Both the position numbers and the translations under genes were made by a program. A DNA stretch of 36,845 nucleotides from Streptomyces sp. LS1784 (GTDB lineage: Bacteria > Actinomycetota > Actinomycetes > Streptomycetales > Streptomycetaceae): assembly GCF_020103755.1 (NCBI RefSeq), contig NZ_JAHSQD010000024.1, positions 1-36,845 on the forward strand, read 5' to 3'. Under the pieces are notes generated by a model. That model did no database searches. It worked only from the letters and a program-made list of their open reading frames with translations, and had not been told where the DNA came from. This document shows, piece by piece, positions 29,206-36,845 of this stretch. Positions within the stretch are counted from its first letter, which is position 1. The number at the start of each line of letters is the position of its first letter.

Positions 29206-29772
29206 ATGAGCCGAAAGACCATGGTGCGTCCCGGTGGGCGCAGCGCCAGGGTGCAGGCGTCGGTGCACGCCGCCGTGCGCGAACTCGAGGCGGAGGTGGG
29301 CCGCGAAGCCCTCACGGTACCCCTGGTGGCCACCCGCGCCGGAGTCACCCCGTCCACGATCTACCGTCGCTGGGGCGACCTGCAGGAGCTGCTGTCGGAC
29401 GTGGCGGTCGAGCGTCTGCGGCCCGAGACGGCGCCGGAGGACAAGGGAAGCCTCAGGTCCGACCTTGAGGCCTGGGCCGAGCAGTTCCTGGAGGAGATGT
29501 CCGTCCCCACGGGCCGCGCCTACATCCGCGACGCCCTGCTCGGCGACCCGGACGGCACCAACGCCGGCCAGTGCTCGGCCTACGCGGCCGAGCAGATCGA
29601 CGTCATCCTCGACCGCGCGGTCGGCCGCGAGGAGAACGCACCCGACGTCGAGACAGTCCTCGACCGCGTCGTCGCCCCCATGATGTACCGCATCCTCTTT
29701 CGTCCGGAGGGGCTCGACACCGCGTACGCGCGTCGGTTGGTGGTCGGGCTCGTCGGGTCGAACGATCGCTGA
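29206..29772 (+). CDS. TetR-family regulator of the amidase cluster
   Basis: 188 residues. DNA-binding domain at about 15-62 (VHAAVRELEAEVGREALTVP LVATRAGVTPSTIYRRWGDL), then a helical ligand domain (SDLEAWAEQFLEEMSVPTGR, LDRVVAPMMYRILFRPEGLD) of the common TetR_C_16-like type. Motif TTTGCTTTAA lies before this gene and before the AtzG/MFS promoters, so it probably represses all three units and is released by a substrate of the pathway. Confidence 0.9.
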   Translation: MSRKTMVRPGGRSARVQASVHAAVRELEAEVGREALTVPLVATRAGVTPSTIYRRWGDLQELLSDVAVERLRPETAPEDKGSLRSDLEAWAEQFLEEMSVPTGRAYIRDALLGDPDGTNAGQCSAYAAEQIDVILDRAVGREENAPDVETVLDRVVAPMMYRILFRPEGLDTAYARRLVVGLVGSNDR

Positions 29773-30217
29773 TCGAACGCCCCTGCGGCCGGCTCCTCCG
29801 CTCCCGAGCCGGACTGTTGCACCCTGCCAGCCGTGGCCACAACACCGCCGCCAGGGGTGGGACGGCTGGAATGTCGTCTTCGCTCACCAGGGCCGTTTCG
29901 CGGTCCCGGTTCACAGTCGCGTCGGTGCCGCCTCGTCATTCGTTCCGACGGTGGCGGCCCCTGCGGGCTCGGCTCAGCCGGGCCGTGTGGGGCGGCGGCG
30001 CGGGTGAGTCGGCGGTTGACGGCGAGGGCGAGGGCCCAGGCGTGACCGTCACCCCTGACACCCACACCCCCTGGGCTGGGCGACCCGGCCAATCCCGTTC
30101 CCACGAGGGGCTGACCCCCAAGACCCCGCCGCTCCCGGTCCCCCAGACCTCTCGTCAGTGGGCTGAGCCCCCCGCCCCGACGACCGCTCGGAAGACCGGC
30201 GGAGCGGGGCCTCCGGC
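29773..30217. other. Non-coding stretch after TetR gene
   Basis: No reading frame with convincing codon use or recognisable product. The segment is rich in C/G runs on both strands and contains short inverted stretches around 30000, but nothing I can name. It probably separates the amidase cluster from IS remains. Confidence 0.4.
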
Positions 30218-30530
30218 TCATGTGACGAGCGCGTAGCTGGCGAGCCGTTCGCGTTTCCGCTGGCCAGGACCGAGGTGGAAGCCTGTGCATTTACCCCAGG
30301 CGAGGTAGTAGGCGATCTCGTCGGGCTTGGTGATGCTGCGGCGGGCCAGCATCCAGCGCCGGCGGGTGGGCTGGTCGCCGTCGAACTCCCCGATGGCGGG
30401 CAGGCGGGCGGCGGCCCAGTCGCAGAAGCGGTCGCCCTTGGCGCCGTGTCCGGCGGACAGCCTCTGCCAGGCCTGGGGCGGGGCCTGGCCGATGAGGTAC
30501 TCGATGCGCGGGCCGTGGACCTGCTGGGGC
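30218..30530 (-). pseudogene. IS701-family transposase internal fragment
   Basis: The part PPQAWQRLSAGHGAKGDRFC DWAAARLPAIGEFDGDQPTR then RRWMLARRSITKPDEIAYYL matches the middle of IS701-type transposases (RLSxGxGAKGxRxYDWA...RWLLxRRSxxxPxEIAYY). Catalytic residues at both ends are missing. It differs from the IS701 element at 5-6.8 kb, so it is another subgroup. Confidence 0.7.
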
Positions 30531-30532
30531 GG

Positions 30533-30572
30533 GTCTGACAATTCGCGTCGGACCCGGCGGGAATTGTCAGAC
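30533..30572 (-). terminator. Terminator of tail-like operon
   Basis: 12-bp perfect arms GTCTGACAATTC / GAATTGTCAGAC with a 16-base loop, five bases past the DUF6519 stop (30578). Likely terminates the long minus-strand operon. Confidence 0.75.
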
Positions 30573-30577
30573 ACGCC

Positions 30578-31993
30578 CTACTGCGGGGTGGGGGCGGTCA
30601 GCGGGGCGAAGGTCTGCCGGAGGTCGACGACCGTGGTCGGGCCCTTCACCCAGGCGAGCGGGGCATGGTGCACCCGGACCCCGGCCGGTTCCCGGAGCAG
30701 CGCTTCGCCGGCCGCGTTCTGCGGCCATTCCACTGAGCCGGTGGCGGTCCGCGCGGGGATGAGCCAGTAGTCGCCCCGGGTGTATTCGCCGCCCGGTCGG
30801 AAGTACACCTGGACGCCGTCCTCCAGGTCGAGCCAGGCGCCCTCCTGGAGCTGCAGGGCGCCGCCGGCCAGCGGCAGGGCGTCCCGGCCGCGGGGCGCCC
30901 GGTGGTCCCAGCGGCGCAGGAACGGGTGGCGCTCGGCCAGCCGCCCGACCTCCGGCACCGGTTCGGCGGACAGCCGCACCCGGCGCCCCGGCAGGTCGGT
31001 CTCCTCCACCTGGAGCAGGTTCGCCGCCTCGCCCCGGCTGACGTACGCGCTGTCCGCGACCTCGACCCAGTCGCCGACCGAGAGGCTGAGCTTGTCGTCG
31101 TCGCCCAGCGTGGTGAGGTCGACCCAGACGCCCTCGATCGAGGCGATCGGCAGGACGACCGAGCCGTTCTCCCGGGACCACTTGAACGTGGCGCAGCCCT
31201 CCGCCGAGCCGCCGTGGTGGACCTCCACCCGGTACAGCTGGTTCTCCGGACCCCGGTAGCCGGCCTCGGGGTGGGCCAGGCACGGTTCCTCGCTCGCCCG
31301 CTCCGGCCGCCGGGCGCGCGCGGCCAGCAGCCCGCCCGGCCGCTCGTGCGGCTCGGCCCACGCGTCGAAGGCCTCCCTCACCCGGGACGCCCCGCCGTCC
31401 GGAACACTCAACTCCGAGGCGGGCAGGGCGAGTACCTGCCAGACGAGCTTGGCCCGGGCCGCCGTGTCGGGCATCGCCGTACCGAGCGCGACCTCGCGGA
31501 TCTCCGGGTCCTCGACGGCGATGACGCTGCGCTCCCAGACCTTCAGGTAGACCAGGAACGGGAATTCGCCGGGCAGCCGGTCGCCGTCGCGCTCCTGGTC
31601 CCGGTAGGCGTCCGGCTGGTCCCAGTACGTCCAGCCGGCGGGCGCCTCCCGGGCGTCGCTGCCGTTGCCCTGGCCGCCGTCGTCGGGCACGGCGATGCCG
31701 GGCTCGGGCCGGTCGGCCTCGCACAGGATGCCGTCCACGTAGTAGCGGCCGCCGCCGATGGTGAGGTCGTCCACGTCGTGGTTGCCCGGCACGTAGCCGA
31801 TGGCGAATCCGGCCGCCGCGGCCGGTCCGCCGCGGCGGCCGATCAGGTCGGCGGCGAGCGCGCGCAGCTGGTACCGCTCGATCGCGGCCTGCTCGTTGGC
31901 GTCGGCGTCGAGCTGGACCCGGCCCTGCTGGGTCAGCACCGCGGAGTAGTGCTTGCCGGGCCGGAAGGTCAGGCGCGAGAAGTCTGCGTGCAC
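30578..31993 (-). CDS. DUF6519 phage-tail-like protein
   Basis: 471 residues from GTG 31993 with AAAGGGAAA upstream. The N terminus HADFSRLTFRPGKHYSAVLT QQGRVQLDADANEQ is the hallmark of DUF6519. It is followed by a beta-rich middle (FKWSRENGSVVLPIASIEGV, WVDLTTLGDDDKLSLSVGDW) and the region GEYTRGDYWLIPARTATGSV EWP. Such proteins accompany baseplate and tail proteins in contractile injection and tail-like loci of actinobacteria and may form part of the baseplate or fibre. Last gene of the operon, followed by a hairpin. Confidence 0.85.
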   Translation of the reverse strand: MHADFSRLTFRPGKHYSAVLTQQGRVQLDADANEQAAIERYQLRALAADLIGRRGGPAAAAGFAIGYVPGNHDVDDLTIGGGRYYVDGILCEADRPEPGIAVPDDGGQGNGSDAREAPAGWTYWDQPDAYRDQERDGDRLPGEFPFLVYLKVWERSVIAVEDPEIREVALGTAMPDTAARAKLVWQVLALPASELSVPDGGASRVREAFDAWAEPHERPGGLLAARARRPERASEEPCLAHPEAGYRGPENQLYRVEVHHGGSAEGCATFKWSRENGSVVLPIASIEGVWVDLTTLGDDDKLSLSVGDWVEVADSAYVSRGEAANLLQVEETDLPGRRVRLSAEPVPEVGRLAERHPFLRRWDHRAPRGRDALPLAGGALQLQEGAWLDLEDGVQVYFRPGGEYTRGDYWLIPARTATGSVEWPQNAAGEALLREPAGVRVHHAPLAWVKGPTTVVDLRQTFAPLTAPTPQ

Positions 31994-32023
31994 GGTTTCC
32001 CTTTCGGATTCACTCGGAGCGGG

Positions 32024-34243
32024 TCAGGAGGCGTGGAAGATCCCGGCGTCGGTGCCGGCCGGGGTGTACTCGGCCAGCCGCGCCCGCAGGTTGTCCTCGC
32101 GCTGGGGCTGGAACAGGTTGTGGAAGGCGCCGAGTTCGCAGCGGTCCTCGGCGCCGCGGGTGATCTCCGGCGCGCACCCGGCGGCCAACTGGCCGTAGCC
32201 GGGCGTGCCGTACCGCAGGCTGGTGAACAGCGGGCGGACCCGCTCGGCCTCCAGCTCGCGCAGTCGGGCGGCCTGCGCTGGGTCCAGCTCGCCGCGCTCG
32301 ACCAGCTCGGTCACCGCCGAGCGCACCAGGTCCGGCTGGCACTCGTACCGGCGCGGGGTGCGCGAGCACGGCGGGACGTAGCAGAACCGCAGGCAGCCGA
32401 GCGAGCGGCGGGCCACCCGCAGCCGCCCGGTGAACACGCAGTCCTCGGCGATCGGCACCGCGTGGGTGTGCACCTCGCCGACCACGGTGGATCGGTGGGC
32501 GTGCAGCAGCGCGTAGGCGTGCTCGCAGTCGGGCCCGGAGAGCGCCGGGCGCTCGGGACCGGTGGCGTCCAGGATGCTGTCGGCGAGGTGGATCTCCAGC
32601 GGGTCGGTGTCGACCTCGTCGCCGACGACCTGGATCGTGCCCAGGATGCTGCGCTCGATCTTCACGCAGGCGGTGGTGTGGTCCAGCACGAGGCTGGGCT
32701 CCTGCGGCGAGTGCGGTTCGCAGTGCGGCTCCAGCGACCAGCCCGGCACCAGGGTGCAGTGCCGCAGGGTGACGGAGGCCAGCGGTCCGGTGACGTTGAC
32801 CCCGCGACCGGTGATCAGCAGCCCGTCCAGGACCAGCCGCCCGCCCGGGCAGACGCCCCGGACGTTGAGTGCGTCCGGCCGGTTGCTGTACCAGTCGAGC
32901 AGCCGGATCACCGGCCGGGTGCCCTCGGCGGCGCGCAGTTCGAGGCGGTCGTCGGCCGCCAGGTCGAAGTCCACCTGTTCCTGGTAGGCGCCGCTGTGGG
33001 TGATCTCGATGACGGCGGCGCCGCCCGCGCTGCCGGACTCCTGGTCGGCGCGCCACTTCTGGTAGGCGTCGTTGATCCGCTCGTACGGCCCGCCGGGGCC
33101 GACCCGGTAGACCGTCCGGTGCCGGGCCTCCGGGCGGTCGCGCGGGTACTCCCCGCCGCCGGTGTCGTCGCCGGACGCGTAGTGGTAGTCGACCCAGACG
33201 CCGCGGCGCGGGGCGGAGCGGGCGCCGAAGGCGATCCGGCCGAGCAGCGGGTCGACGGCGACCTGCCCGCGCTTGGGCCGGTACGTCCAGTCGCTCAGGT
33301 CGGCCACCGTGATCTCGGCGGGCGGGACCGGCTCCTGGGCGCCGTCGCGCCAGATGGCGAAGCTCTTGCCCGGCCCGTAGTAGTCGGCCAGGCGCTCGGC
33401 GAGCTGACGGCGCCGGATCGGGGCCGGCACGTTGTCGATCGTCGCGAGGTGGGTGGTCGACGGCTCCGGCTCGGGTTTGGTGACCAGCTGGGCGTCGTTG
33501 CCGAGGACCGAGAAGGTGAAGAGGTTCCTGGCCCGGTCGATGCAGTACGCGGGTGCCCGGGTGACCGGGTACGGCTTCAGCCGCCAGACGTACAGGGCGA
33601 CACCGGCCGGCGTGTAGCCGCCCTGGCAGCGGGTGGAGGCGGCCCGGCGGACGTCGGCGGTGTGCGCCTGCCCGTCGAAGGGCCCGCCGAGCAGGTCCAG
33701 CTCGGCGCCGCGCCGCACGTCGACCAGCCGGCCCCGGCTCAGCCGCTGACGGTCGGCCGGCTCCTCGTCCGGGCGCAGCAGCCGCACCGGCTGGGTGCCG
33801 CCGAGCAGCCGGGAGAGCTCCACCGCCCGGGCCGGCCAGTCGGCGACCGAGGCGGACAGCTCCTCCAGCAGGGCGAGCGTGCCCTTGCGCCGGCGGTTGG
33901 CGACGGTGTTCGCGATGTCGTGCCGCGGCGCCAGCCGGGCGGCGAGCCGGTCGCGGGCCGCGGCCCGCTCCGGGGCGGCCCCGCCGGTCAGGCCGGTGGC
34001 GCGCACCGCCGCGGAGCCGGGCCGGATCCGGTAGCCGACCAGGTCGCCGAGGTAGGCGACGGCCCAGTCGGCGGCGGTCTCCACGAACCAGTCCTGGTAG
34101 CCCTGTTCGACGCCGCTGCGGACGACGTCGACCTGCTCGGCGATGACGGCCAACAGGGCGCGCAGCGGCTCGCCCGCCTCGGCGTCCCGCAGCCGGTGCC
34201 ACTGCGGCAGCAGCTCCACCAGTCCGTCCGGATCACGAGTCAT
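32024..34243 (-). CDS. Tail protein I-like protein with beta-helix region
   Basis: 739 residues; ATG 34243 with GGAGGTG upstream and ATGA overlap with the baseplate gene. The N terminus (LVELLPQWHRLRDAEAGEPL RALLAVIAEQVDVVRSGVEQ ...DWAVAYLGDLVGYR) resembles phage tail protein I. Residues about 370-560 look like a right-handed beta-helix or fibre repeat (VNVTGPLASVTLRHCTLVPG, VKIERSILGTIQVVGDEVDT, STVVGEVHTHAVPIAEDCVF). The C-terminal part has Cys and REDNLRARLAEYTPAGTDAG. It would link baseplate to fibre-like parts of the injection device. Confidence 0.85.
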   Translation of the reverse strand: MTRDPDGLVELLPQWHRLRDAEAGEPLRALLAVIAEQVDVVRSGVEQGYQDWFVETAADWAVAYLGDLVGYRIRPGSAAVRATGLTGGAAPERAAARDRLAARLAPRHDIANTVANRRRKGTLALLEELSASVADWPARAVELSRLLGGTQPVRLLRPDEEPADRQRLSRGRLVDVRRGAELDLLGGPFDGQAHTADVRRAASTRCQGGYTPAGVALYVWRLKPYPVTRAPAYCIDRARNLFTFSVLGNDAQLVTKPEPEPSTTHLATIDNVPAPIRRRQLAERLADYYGPGKSFAIWRDGAQEPVPPAEITVADLSDWTYRPKRGQVAVDPLLGRIAFGARSAPRRGVWVDYHYASGDDTGGGEYPRDRPEARHRTVYRVGPGGPYERINDAYQKWRADQESGSAGGAAVIEITHSGAYQEQVDFDLAADDRLELRAAEGTRPVIRLLDWYSNRPDALNVRGVCPGGRLVLDGLLITGRGVNVTGPLASVTLRHCTLVPGWSLEPHCEPHSPQEPSLVLDHTTACVKIERSILGTIQVVGDEVDTDPLEIHLADSILDATGPERPALSGPDCEHAYALLHAHRSTVVGEVHTHAVPIAEDCVFTGRLRVARRSLGCLRFCYVPPCSRTPRRYECQPDLVRSAVTELVERGELDPAQAARLRELEAERVRPLFTSLRYGTPGYGQLAAGCAPEITRGAEDRCELGAFHNLFQPQREDNLRARLAEYTPAGTDAGIFHAS

Positions 34244-36845
34244 CGGAGCACCTCCTTGAGGATCAACGTGTCGGGCAGGTTCGGTGACAGCAGGGCGAGT
34301 TGGGCCGGGCGGATGCCGCGGAACACCGTCACCACGCGGCCGGGCGGCAGCGGCTGGGTGTCGGTGACGGACGGGTTGAGACGCAGCAGCTCGGCGACCG
34401 AGATGCCGTTGCGGGCGGCGACCTCGGTAAGGGCCTCCCCTTCGGGGCCCCGCACCCGGTACCGCTGTTCGTCGAAGCGGGCGAGTCGGGCCGGGACGGT
34501 CGGCTGCGGCTGGGCGAGCCGCTCGGACAGGTGCTCCAGGCCCTCCGGGGTGAGGCTGCCGGGCACGCCCGTGAAGGCGTCGACCTCGACCCAGTCCACG
34601 CCGGGGACGGCCTGGGCGGCGGTGAGCACCTCGGACAGGTGGGCGCTCTGGCCGAGTTGGCGCCCGGCGTAGCCGAGCCGGTCGAGCAGGGCGCGGCGCA
34701 GCGCCGGTTCGACCAGGTCCCAGGAGTGGTCCGGGTCGACCTTGACGCTCAGGGCGACGACCAGCAGGACGAGTTCGCGCAGCGCGACCTCGACCGGCAG
34801 CTTCGGGTCGCCGTAGGTGGTGAGCGAGGACCGCAGGGTGCGGATCAGGTCGGAGTCGGCGGTGAGCGGGATGTCGTCCACCCCGGCCACCGTGACGTGG
34901 ATGAGCTCCCGCCTGCCGTCCGAGAGCCGGGTGGCGCTCGCGCGCCCGATGCCGGCCCGGGAGCGGGTGAAGTTCTCGTAGTCGGGCACCGAGACCAGCC
35001 GGTCCAGGGCGGTGACGGCGAGCGGGATGTTGCGCCTGGCCAGGCCCGGGCCGTCCGGTCCGGCGCCGCCGGTGGCGGGCAACGGGTTGACGACGGCGGA
35101 GACGCCGAGCGGGCGGGTGGTGAGCTGGGTGATCCGTCCGGCGCCGACGTTGCCGCTCTCGCCGATGCCGATCCGGTAGCGGGCGCGGACGTTCTCCCGG
35201 CCGGTGGGCAGGCGTGAACCGTGCACGCCGTCGCCGAAGGTGACGGTGGTGCGGCCGTCGGTCGTGGTCGCGGTGACGTAGACCTGTTCGTCCGGGCCGC
35301 GCCCGGCGAGGCTGTCGACCTCGTGCCAGCGCACCCCGTCGACCCGGACCTCCAGGGTGCTGCGCGCGCCCCTGGGGGTGTCGGCGGCGAGCCAGGTGAG
35401 CGGCGACTGCCACAGCGTGAAGCGCTGGCCGGGTAGGCCGGCGTCGCCGCTGCCGATGGCCTCGTCGCGGGTGGCGCCCTGGGTGGCGCGGACCACGTTA
35501 CCGAGGACCTGGACGGTGTCGCGCCGGTAGCGGAAGGCGAGGCGGGCGCTGAGCGTGATGGTGGTGCGGACGGTGTCCCCGGGCAGGCACGGGTCGACGC
35601 TCTGCTCGATGCCGGCGATCATGGCGAGTTCGGTGCCCCGGACCCCGGCGGTGTTCGGGATGTCGGTCCGCTCGCCGCTGACCGCGATCCACCGGCCGGG
35701 GGTCAGCCCGTCGTAGAGCCGGGCGAGTTCGATCCGGTCGCCGTGGACCTCCTCGGTGACGGGCTCGTCGGCGAGCCGCAGCGACTCGCCGCGGGCGTAG
35801 ACGGTGGCGTCCCGGATGTCCGAGAGCTGGGTGTCCTTCTCGTCCAACCACGGCTGCTGCAGGGACAGTTCGGTTACCTTGCCGGTGATGCCGAAGTCGG
35901 CGCGGGAGATCACGCGTACGTCGGTCACCCGGGTGATGACCTCGGCGAGGTCGCGGCTGCCCGGGATGCCGCCGTCGATTCCCTTGCGCGGGCGCTGGAT
36001 GACCACCCAGCTGCCGGGCGCGATCTGGTCGTACACGGCGTCGAGGGTGAGGACCGTGCCGGAGACCGGCTGCAGCTTCGTGGTGAACACCACCTCGACC
36101 GCGGGCGGCGACTCGTCGGTGGCGCTGTAGCGGTGGACCCGGACGTTCAGCTCGCCGGACTCGCCGGTCTTCTCCTGGCCCGGGTCGAGCTGGTAGTCGA
36201 GCGCGGCGCCGGGCCCGCCGTCGACCTTCACGTGGATGCGGCCGTCGGCCTGCGGGCGGGACACGAAGACGGTGCGCTCGGGCAGCTCGGCCAGGAACTT
36301 GGCGCTGACCCCGGCCTCCTGGTCGGGAGCGGGCACGGCGGCGCGCACGGCGGCGGCGTGCGGATTCGGCTGCGGCGCCGGCGGCTCGGTGGTGACCACC
36401 TTGACCTGTCCGGGCCCGAAGGGGAAGGTGTGGTCCCACGGCAGCGAGAAGCCGTTGTGCGTCAGGCTGCCGGCCTCGACGTACGTGAAGTCGGCGGTCT
36501 TCGGGACGGTGCCGGCGGTGTCGAAGCCGACCCGGACGCCGATCAGCGTGCTGCCGGAGAGCGGCCAGTCCACGTAGCGGTCGATCCGGCCGTCGTTGCC
36601 GTAGACAGGCTTGAGTGGCGCGGTGGCGCCGAACGGGGTGGCGACCACCCGCATCGCCTGGATCTCGTGCACGGCGAGCGGCGCCGTCAGGTCGACCCGC
36701 CGCCAGGCGGGGTAGAGGCCGTCGCGCAGCCGGGGGTCGAGTGCGGACAGCAGCTGCACGCCGAGGTCCGAGCCGGGCGCGAACAGGCGCCGCGGGTCGC
36801 GGGCGAGGTCCCGGGCGCTCAGCGGGGGCCGGGTGGGGGCGGTGC
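34240..36845 (-). CDS. Putative baseplate assembly protein J with C-terminal LysM, partial
   Basis: The frame is open to the right window edge, so the 5' end is outside; at least 868 codons are seen. Core motifs are those of putative baseplate assembly (gpJ/TIGR02243-like) proteins: VRVDGVRWHEVDSLAGRGPD, TVTFGDGVHGSRLPTGRENV RARYRIG, VSVPDYENFTRSRAGIGRAS, LVVALSVKVDPDH, SEVLTAAQAVPGVDWVEVDA. The end adds a LysM-like segment (LTEVAARNGISVAELLRLNP ...PLPPGRVVTVF), which could anchor the complex to cell wall polymer. Stop overlaps the next start as ATGA. The operon presumably continues upstream with further contractile-injection genes. Confidence 0.88.
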   Translation of the reverse strand, partial: TAPTRPPLSARDLARDPRRLFAPGSDLGVQLLSALDPRLRDGLYPAWRRVDLTAPLAVHEIQAMRVVATPFGATAPLKPVYGNDGRIDRYVDWPLSGSTLIGVRVGFDTAGTVPKTADFTYVEAGSLTHNGFSLPWDHTFPFGPGQVKVVTTEPPAPQPNPHAAAVRAAVPAPDQEAGVSAKFLAELPERTVFVSRPQADGRIHVKVDGGPGAALDYQLDPGQEKTGESGELNVRVHRYSATDESPPAVEVVFTTKLQPVSGTVLTLDAVYDQIAPGSWVVIQRPRKGIDGGIPGSRDLAEVITRVTDVRVISRADFGITGKVTELSLQQPWLDEKDTQLSDIRDATVYARGESLRLADEPVTEEVHGDRIELARLYDGLTPGRWIAVSGERTDIPNTAGVRGTELAMIAGIEQSVDPCLPGDTVRTTITLSARLAFRYRRDTVQVLGNVVRATQGATRDEAIGSGDAGLPGQRFTLWQSPLTWLAADTPRGARSTLEVRVDGVRWHEVDSLAGRGPDEQVYVTATTTDGRTTVTFGDGVHGSRLPTGRENVRARYRIGIGESGNVGAGRITQLTTRPLGVSAVVNPLPATGGAGPDGPGLARRNIPLAVTALDRLVSVPDYENFTRSRAGIGRASATRLSDGRRELIHVTVAGVDDIPLTADSDLIRTLRSSLTTYGDPKLPVEVALRELVLLVVALSVKVDPDHSWDLVEPALRRALLDRLGYAGRQLGQSAHLSEVLTAAQAVPGVDWVEVDAFTGVPGSLTPEGLEHLSERLAQPQPTVPARLARFDEQRYRVRGPEGEALTEVAARNGISVAELLRLNPSVTDTQPLPPGRVVTVFRGIRPAQLALLSPNLPDTLILKEVLR

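Noticed and set aside
30902-34672. Very long plus-strand open frame (over 1200 codons) opposite the tail genes
   Set aside because: It is antisense to clearly recognisable proteins, has the low-complexity Ala/Gly/Arg/Val composition of a GC shadow, and no start signal.
1-36845. tRNA, rRNA, CRISPR array, riboswitch
   Set aside because: No cloverleaf with TTCGA-type arm, no rRNA-like stretch and no regularly spaced direct repeats were seen while reading both strands.

Overview
This is very GC-rich DNA with strong G/C preference at third codon positions, GTG starts and 4-bp stop/start overlaps. The gene content is that of a filamentous actinomycete: a Streptomyces-type AtzEG-like amidase locus, a TIGR04222 protein, an NF041680-type transposase and a contractile-injection/phage-tail-like locus. 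I place it in Streptomyces or a close relative such as Kitasatospora, probably an accessory or chromosome-arm region. No rRNA, tRNA or CRISPR array was seen.

Layout. (1) 1-24 kb is an insertion-sequence graveyard. IS30, IS3, IS701, IS5 and NF041680-type transposases are nested in one another and mostly broken. Between them lie small accessory genes: a TetR regulator with a recognisable duplicated operator; a cluster of Cys-rich small proteins with a YwqK/MORN-type protein; a small two-helix membrane protein; a helicase-associated-domain stump; a PASTA mini-protein next to an M64 metallopeptidase operon; a secreted protein; and a SAM methyltransferase enclosed by long inverted IS ends. (2) 17.8-23.1 kb is an intact histidine kinase/response regulator pair divergent from an ABC transporter (ATPase plus FtsX-type permease), a typical peptide-antibiotic or envelope-stress module. 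(3) 23.6-25.0 kb has a TIGR04222 membrane protein and a decayed STAS-domain gene. (4) 25.2-29.8 kb is an intact catabolic or detoxification island: MBL-fold hydrolase and MFS transporter on the minus strand, AtzG-like and AtzE-like amidase subunits and a TetR regulator on the plus strand, with a shared operator motif (TTTGCTTTAA) at both promoters. (5) 30.6 kb to the right edge holds the 3' end of a phage-tail-like / contractile injection operon read on the minus strand: baseplate J-like protein with LysM, tail protein I-like protein with a beta-helix region, and a DUF6519 protein, closed by a 12-bp-arm hairpin.

The most informative structures are: a 200-bp MITE with CAGGG ends and a 10-bp target duplication, inserted in frame into the IS701 transposase gene; two IS30 copies sitting at the same conserved catalytic motif of two different IS3 transposase genes; repeated small coiled-coil/winged-helix accessory ORFs next to or among IS5-family transposase sequences; and a 30-residue ORF bridging the ABC ATPase and permease with ATGA overlaps on both sides. 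Single-base frameshifts are frequent left of 24 kb and absent from the recognised genes to the right, which argues for real decay of the left part.
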